Below, piece by piece: positions 38,551-41,053 of a DNA stretch of 41,053 nucleotides. Origin of the DNA: a virus; IMG/VR virus record IMGVR_UViG_3300028384_000549, positions 1 through 41,053 of that record; one strand, written 5' to 3'. The notes below the pieces were generated by a model that made no database searches, was not told where the DNA came from, and saw nothing but the letters and a program-made list of their open reading frames with translations. Within the stretch, counting starts at the first letter, position 1, and the number at the start of each line of letters is the position of its first letter. A program made the position numbers and the translations under genes.

Positions 38551-38768
38551 AACTATTTATACTAAATGATGATGTAAATTCTTTCGACCACGTCATTCGG
38601 TGTATTCAGAAATATTTGAATTACCCATATATGCAAGGTTGTTCAATCGCAGATATTGTACACAACACTGGAAAGTGTTTGATTAAAGAATCTGATGATG
38701 AAGAACTGATTAAGGGTATATATGAGATGTTGGTTAAAGAGGGACTACATTTAAGAATTGAAGGATAA
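38547..38768 (+). CDS. clpS: ClpS-like protease adaptor
   Basis: A 73-residue protein matching the core of ClpS, which binds N-degrons and delivers them to ClpAP. N7-D8-D9 in LFILNDDVNSFDHVI and H39 in IADIVHNTGKC have the spacing of the E. coli residues that hold the substrate amino group (D35, D36, H66, quoted from memory). FDHVI, GCSIADIVH and GKCLIK are the Bacteroidota form of the family. The N-terminal extension that bacterial ClpS inserts in the ClpA pore is absent, so it might bind ClpA without normal delivery. Possible roles: redirecting host proteolysis or blocking N-degron degradation. Confidence 0.8.
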   Translation: MKLFILNDDVNSFDHVIRCIQKYLNYPYMQGCSIADIVHNTGKCLIKESDDEELIKGIYEMLVKEGLHLRIEG

Positions 38769-38769
38769 T

Positions 38770-38949
38770 ATGGCAAACACTAATGAAAAATCAAAAGGCT
38801 TGGGAGATTCAATCGCCAAAGTAACCGCAGCAGCGAAGTTAGATGTTCTTGCTGAAAAGATAGCTAACAAATTGGGAAAAGAAGATTGTGGGTGTTCAAA
38901 ACGCCAAGAAAAGTTAAATAAAATATTCCCATACAATCGTGGAAGATAA
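38770..38949 (+). CDS. Small protein with CGC motif (59 aa)
   Basis: A 59-residue protein: an amphipathic helix (GLGDSIAKVTAAAKLDVLAE) then CGCSKRQEKLNKIFPYNR. I recall this C-terminal pattern in small proteins of Bacteroidota phages. The two cysteines could bind metal or form a disulfide. ATG 38770 is preferred to the TTG at 38758, which lies inside the previous gene. Its stop precedes the next ATG by one base. Confidence 0.65.
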   Translation: MANTNEKSKGLGDSIAKVTAAAKLDVLAEKIANKLGKEDCGCSKRQEKLNKIFPYNRGR

Positions 38950-38950
38950 G

Positions 38951-40291
38951 ATGAATCTAAGAGAATTTATACAAAACGAAATCAATTCTGTACTATCAGA
39001 AGATGTGGAGTTGGACCAGGAGTTTAACAGAGCTGAACCTGTAGATGAGGGTTGGGTTGATTGGAAAGATGCACAAGAAGGTGATTCAGCGTTAGTAACC
39101 AAAGAAAATAAACTTGGATTAATTGTTAAAGCATATGGTAGAAAGTTCCATCTAAAATTTGTTGATGGTACTATGAAAACCTACGATGCAAAGGATTTAA
39201 AGTTTATGAAAGATGAATCCATAACCGAAGGTAAGGTTAAAGTGTTTATGAAAAAGATTTTAGGTAAAATGGTTGATGGTGGATTAGGTATCCACACACC
39301 ACCTAAAATGAGAGATGAAATCAAAAAAGATATTGAAGATTCAATACGGAAGATTATGCAGAAGTACGATTACATTGTAGAATCTGAAGAGCAAATAGAT
39401 GAAAAACTAATCACATTCTCAAACAGAGCACCATATGGACAGGTTGTATTTATGGCAGGTGGCGCTGGTAGTGGTAAAGGATTCGCAATTGATAATTTCA
39501 TAGATTCGGCAGGATTCAAAGTGAGAGATGTTGATGAAATGAAAAAAGCAGTTGGTAAATTAGACCAATTGGGTAAATTCTCAGTAGATGATTGGTATAA
39601 GAAATTCGGTAGTAAACTATCAGATAGTGATAGAGCTCACATCGAAGAGTTTGTATTAGGTAAGGGGATGAGTATTGCAGATGTTGCCGCAGATTTGAAA
39701 AACCCAAACAACGTAATGTCTCTACACTTAATCGTAGATGCAATGGGATTGAAGGATAAGTGGTTAATCGGTATGTTAAAGGGTAAAGAAAACAAAGAAA
39801 CCCTACCAAACCTATTGTTCGATATTACAGCAAAGAAGGTTGGTTCAATCACATCTGTAATCAAACCATTGTTAGATGCGGGATATGAGGCTAACAACAT
39901 TCACTTGATTTGGGTATTAACAAACTACCATTTGGCAGTTGCTCAGAATAAGAGTAGAGCGAGAGTAGTGCCTGATGATATCCTATTGTTAACACATGAA
40001 GGTGCTGCTAAAACGATTTGGAGTATCTTAACTGGTGGACTACCAAAAGGATTGAATGGTAGAATCGATGTGATTCTGAACAATAGAGAAAATACAGTAA
40101 TGTTCAAAGATTCTAAAGGAAATGAAATGAAAGGTGCTGTGAAAGGATTCAAATCACTTCCTGTTAAGAAGCAGGGTGGGGGTATAATGCCAGAGAAGGT
40201 ATGGAAAAAGATACTTTATGGTTGGATTTCAGATAACGGACCTAAGACTGTTGATTTACGCAAACCTTTAGACCAACAAATGAGTAAATAA
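38951..40291 (+). CDS. P-loop (zeta-toxin-like) ATPase with leader-like N-terminus
   Basis: A 446-residue protein. The leader MNLREFIQNEINSVLSE is an amphipathic helix ending L-S-E before D. Residues about 30-90 form a small strand-rich domain (GWVDWKDAQEGDSALVTKEN), then ESITEG, a second possible cleavage site. The ATPase domain has Walker A GGAGSGKG at 170-177 after VVFMA, and LHLIVDAMGLKDKW and NIHLIWVLTNYHLA later, resembling phage zeta-toxin or kinase-like P-loop proteins. A phosphotransferase acting on host targets after injection is one possibility; a packaging or structural role is another. The start at GTG 38939 is possible, but ATG 38951 gives the typical leader. Confidence 0.7.
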   Translation: MNLREFIQNEINSVLSEDVELDQEFNRAEPVDEGWVDWKDAQEGDSALVTKENKLGLIVKAYGRKFHLKFVDGTMKTYDAKDLKFMKDESITEGKVKVFMKKILGKMVDGGLGIHTPPKMRDEIKKDIEDSIRKIMQKYDYIVESEEQIDEKLITFSNRAPYGQVVFMAGGAGSGKGFAIDNFIDSAGFKVRDVDEMKKAVGKLDQLGKFSVDDWYKKFGSKLSDSDRAHIEEFVLGKGMSIADVAADLKNPNNVMSLHLIVDAMGLKDKWLIGMLKGKENKETLPNLLFDITAKKVGSITSVIKPLLDAGYEANNIHLIWVLTNYHLAVAQNKSRARVVPDDILLLTHEGAAKTIWSILTGGLPKGLNGRIDVILNNRENTVMFKDSKGNEMKGAVKGFKSLPVKKQGGGIMPEKVWKKILYGWISDNGPKTVDLRKPLDQQMSK

Positions 40292-40292
40292 A

Positions 40293-40430
40293 ATGGCTAA
40301 GTACAATCCAAACCCAACTAAAATAGATAACCCAAAGGTATCGAGACCTGGAGTTCACGCTAAGACGAGACACTCTAATAACAAAAACTCTAAAAACTAC
40401 AAAAAGAAATACAGAGGGCAGGGAAAATAA
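40293..40430 (+). CDS. Small basic protein (45 aa)
   Basis: A 45-residue, strongly basic ORF starting one base after the previous stop: MAKYNPNPTKIDNPKVSRPG, VHAKTRHSNN, ending YKKKYRGQGK. The pattern VHAKT-x-x-S...NYKKKYRGQG recurs, as I recall, in Bacteroidota phages. Likely disordered and nucleic-acid binding. A terminator hairpin follows at once. Confidence 0.7.
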   Translation: MAKYNPNPTKIDNPKVSRPGVHAKTRHSNNKNSKNYKKKYRGQGK

Positions 40431-40433
40431 TTG

Positions 40434-40464
40434 AAAGGGGACTTGTGAAAGTTCCCTTTTTTTT
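40434..40464 (+). terminator. Intrinsic terminator with GUGA tetraloop
   Basis: An 11-pair stem, AAAGGGGACTT (40434-40444) with AAGTTCCCTTT (40449-40459), with one G-T wobble, closed by a GTGA (GNRA-class) tetraloop, then a run of T to 40464. It lies right after the small basic gene and ends the operon that includes the P-loop ATPase. It is the only clear intrinsic terminator I found in the window. Confidence 0.85.
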
Positions 40465-40473
40465 GTATATTGG
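40442..40473 (+). promoter_or_regulatory. Bacteroidota-type promoter P8, overlapping the terminator
   Basis: CTTG at 40442-40445, 20-base spacer, TATATTGG at 40466-40473. Both elements are one mismatch from the set. The -33 element lies inside the terminator stem, so termination of the upstream operon and initiation of the next share sequence. The next start codon used is probably ATG 40484. Confidence 0.55.
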
Positions 40474-40483
40474 TGGATGGTCG

Positions 40484-40594
40484 ATGGGTGAAGCAGCACA
40501 TCACGTAGGTAAGCGAATGACTCAACAGACTGTAAAGAGCAAAAAAACCTACACTCGAAAAGAGAAACACAAAAAAGATTTAACAATTTCTTAA
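40484..40594 (+). CDS. Small basic protein (36 aa)
   Basis: A 36-residue ORF, GEAAHHVGKRMTQQTVKSKK then TYTRKEKHKKDL. The VKSKK-x-Y-x-RK-x-x-K core is found, from memory, in many small phage proteins of Bacteroidota hosts. Promoters flank it on both sides. The ATG at 40477 is followed by a stop after four codons, so 40484 is the start. Confidence 0.6.
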   Translation: MGEAAHHVGKRMTQQTVKSKKTYTRKEKHKKDLTIS

Positions 40595-40603
40595 CATTGA
40601 AAA

Positions 40604-40635
40604 TTTGGAAATGTACCATATTTTCCTTACTTTAG
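40604..40635 (+). promoter_or_regulatory. Bacteroidota-type promoter P9
   Basis: TTTG at 40604-40607, 20-base spacer, TACTTTAG at 40628-40635, which fits TAnnTTTG with one change. The following ATG is at 40655. Confidence 0.65.
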
Positions 40636-40654
40636 TACTGTAAGATTAAGAGAT

Positions 40655-40822
40655 ATGATTAAAGAGTACAAAAATTATCAATGTGAGCTGAGTGGCTCGA
40701 TGGTTATCATCCGTAAGGATGGTTCAATGATTAAAGCAATCGAAGTTAACCCTCTCAATGCTGTTGAGAAATGGCAGGAGTTGTGTTCTAAAGTTCAAAA
40801 AATTAGTATCGTTAATTCCTAA
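40655..40822 (+). CDS. Small hypothetical protein (55 aa)
   Basis: A 55-residue ORF driven by P9: YKNYQCELSGSMVIIRKDGS, then IKAIEVNPLNAVEKWQELCS. It looks like a small strand-turn-strand followed by a helix. No family recognised. Three bases separate its stop from the next ATG. Confidence 0.6.
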   Translation: MIKEYKNYQCELSGSMVIIRKDGSMIKAIEVNPLNAVEKWQELCSKVQKISIVNS

Positions 40823-40825
40823 GTT

Positions 40826-41053
40826 ATGAGTAAACAAAATCCAAACATCGAAGTAGATTTTCAGGGTAATCGTTATAAGGTTCGTAAGAAAGCTCTCCGA
40901 ACATATACCTATGGTGAAAACAAAGGTAAACGTTACCTAAACATTGGCCCAACTGAAGCTGGCCAAATGGTTAAACAATATGTGAAAACCATCAACAAAA
41001 ATTATCTGTGTAAGGTAAAGGCTGAGTGGTTCTCAATGGGTAACTCCCTTAAT
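40826..41053 (+). CDS. Hypothetical protein, cut by the window end
   Basis: At least 76 residues, open to the last base. It begins SKQNPNIEVDFQGNRYKVRK and includes KRYLNIGPTEAGQMVKQYVK, a basic strand-rich and helical mix that could bind nucleic acid. The end is outside the window. Not recognised. Confidence 0.65.
   Translation, partial: MSKQNPNIEVDFQGNRYKVRKKALRTYTYGENKGKRYLNIGPTEAGQMVKQYVKTINKNYLCKVKAEWFSMGNSLN

Noticed and set aside
38554-38561. TATTTATA within the ClpS-like gene
   Set aside because: It is made of codons 3-5 of the gene (CTA TTT ATA), so it is most likely chance; recorded as background for the TANTTATA motif.
1-41053. tRNA genes, CRISPR arrays, insertion sequences, integrase or attachment sites
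   Set aside because: No cloverleaf-like segment fits in the short gaps, no regularly spaced repeats occur, and no transposase or integrase motif was seen in any frame.

Overview
This window reads as part of the genome of a large virulent tailed phage, T4-like in its replication genes, infecting a member of the Bacteroidota, probably a marine flavobacterium. Every gene I could support is on the + strand. Genes are tightly packed, mostly joined by 1-17 nt stop/start overlaps, and no non-coding stretch exceeds about 110 bases. The T4-like assignment rests on a family B DNA polymerase (gp43), sliding clamp (gp45) and both clamp-loader subunits (gp44, gp62), next to class I ribonucleotide reductase, thioredoxin and dCMP deaminase. 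The host inference rests on seven or eight promoters with a TTTG element, a 20-nt spacer and TATATTAG or TATATTTG, which is the Bacteroidota -33/-7 architecture, and on a ClpS-like protein of the Bacteroidota type. There is no integrase, tRNA, CRISPR array or insertion sequence.

Layout. (1) 1-3170: 3' end of nrdA, thioredoxin, a MazG-like gene broken by an internal deletion, a 39-residue DNA-binding remnant, two tandem Mom-like DNA-modification genes and an HNH nuclease. (2) 3229-13945: a GHKL ATPase fused to a PD-(D/E)XK nuclease, a GT-B glycosyltransferase, then replication and nucleotide genes: polymerase, clamp, a DUF4338/DruA-like protein, clamp loader, a zinc ribbon, an Nmad1-like protein, a phosphoesterase and dCMP deaminase. 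(3) 13999-15849: a Cas4/AddB-like nuclease with four cysteines, an exported lytic transglycosylase and a SLOG-type protein. (4) 15891-28222: a glycan island with three GT-B and one GT-A glycosyltransferase, a PhyH-type dioxygenase, neuB-neuC-neuA, a GT29-type sialyltransferase, a CBS-less IMP dehydrogenase and an FkbM methyltransferase fused to a GT2 domain. (5) 28239-34833: small phage proteins, an amidase endolysin, a two-component system (membrane PAS histidine kinase and stand-alone receiver), two coiled-coil membrane proteins, a tail-tip-like pair and two holin-like proteins. (6) 34867-40291: candidate virion-internal proteins, several beginning with a short amphipathic leader ending in LxE, the kind of site cut by T4-type prohead protease. 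Cargo domains are ParB-like, zincin protease, HAD phosphatase and P-loop ATPase, with a ClpS-like adaptor among them. (7) 40293-41053: small basic proteins, a hairpin terminator and two more promoters.

How it fits together. Regions 1-2 supply deoxynucleotides, copy the genome and probably modify and protect the phage DNA while degrading other DNA. Region 4 has the genes to make CMP-sialic acid from UDP-GlcNAc and transfer it, presumably to virion or host surface glycans. Region 5 joins lysis genes to a signal-transduction pair, which suggests sensing of the cell envelope. Region 6 may arm the capsid with proteins injected into the next host. Two promoter classes are visible: the TTTG-N20-TATATTAG class (mainly replication, modification and glycan genes) and a shorter TANTTATA motif (mainly regions 5-6) that may be a late promoter. 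All functional statements come from reading motifs by eye; no database search was run.
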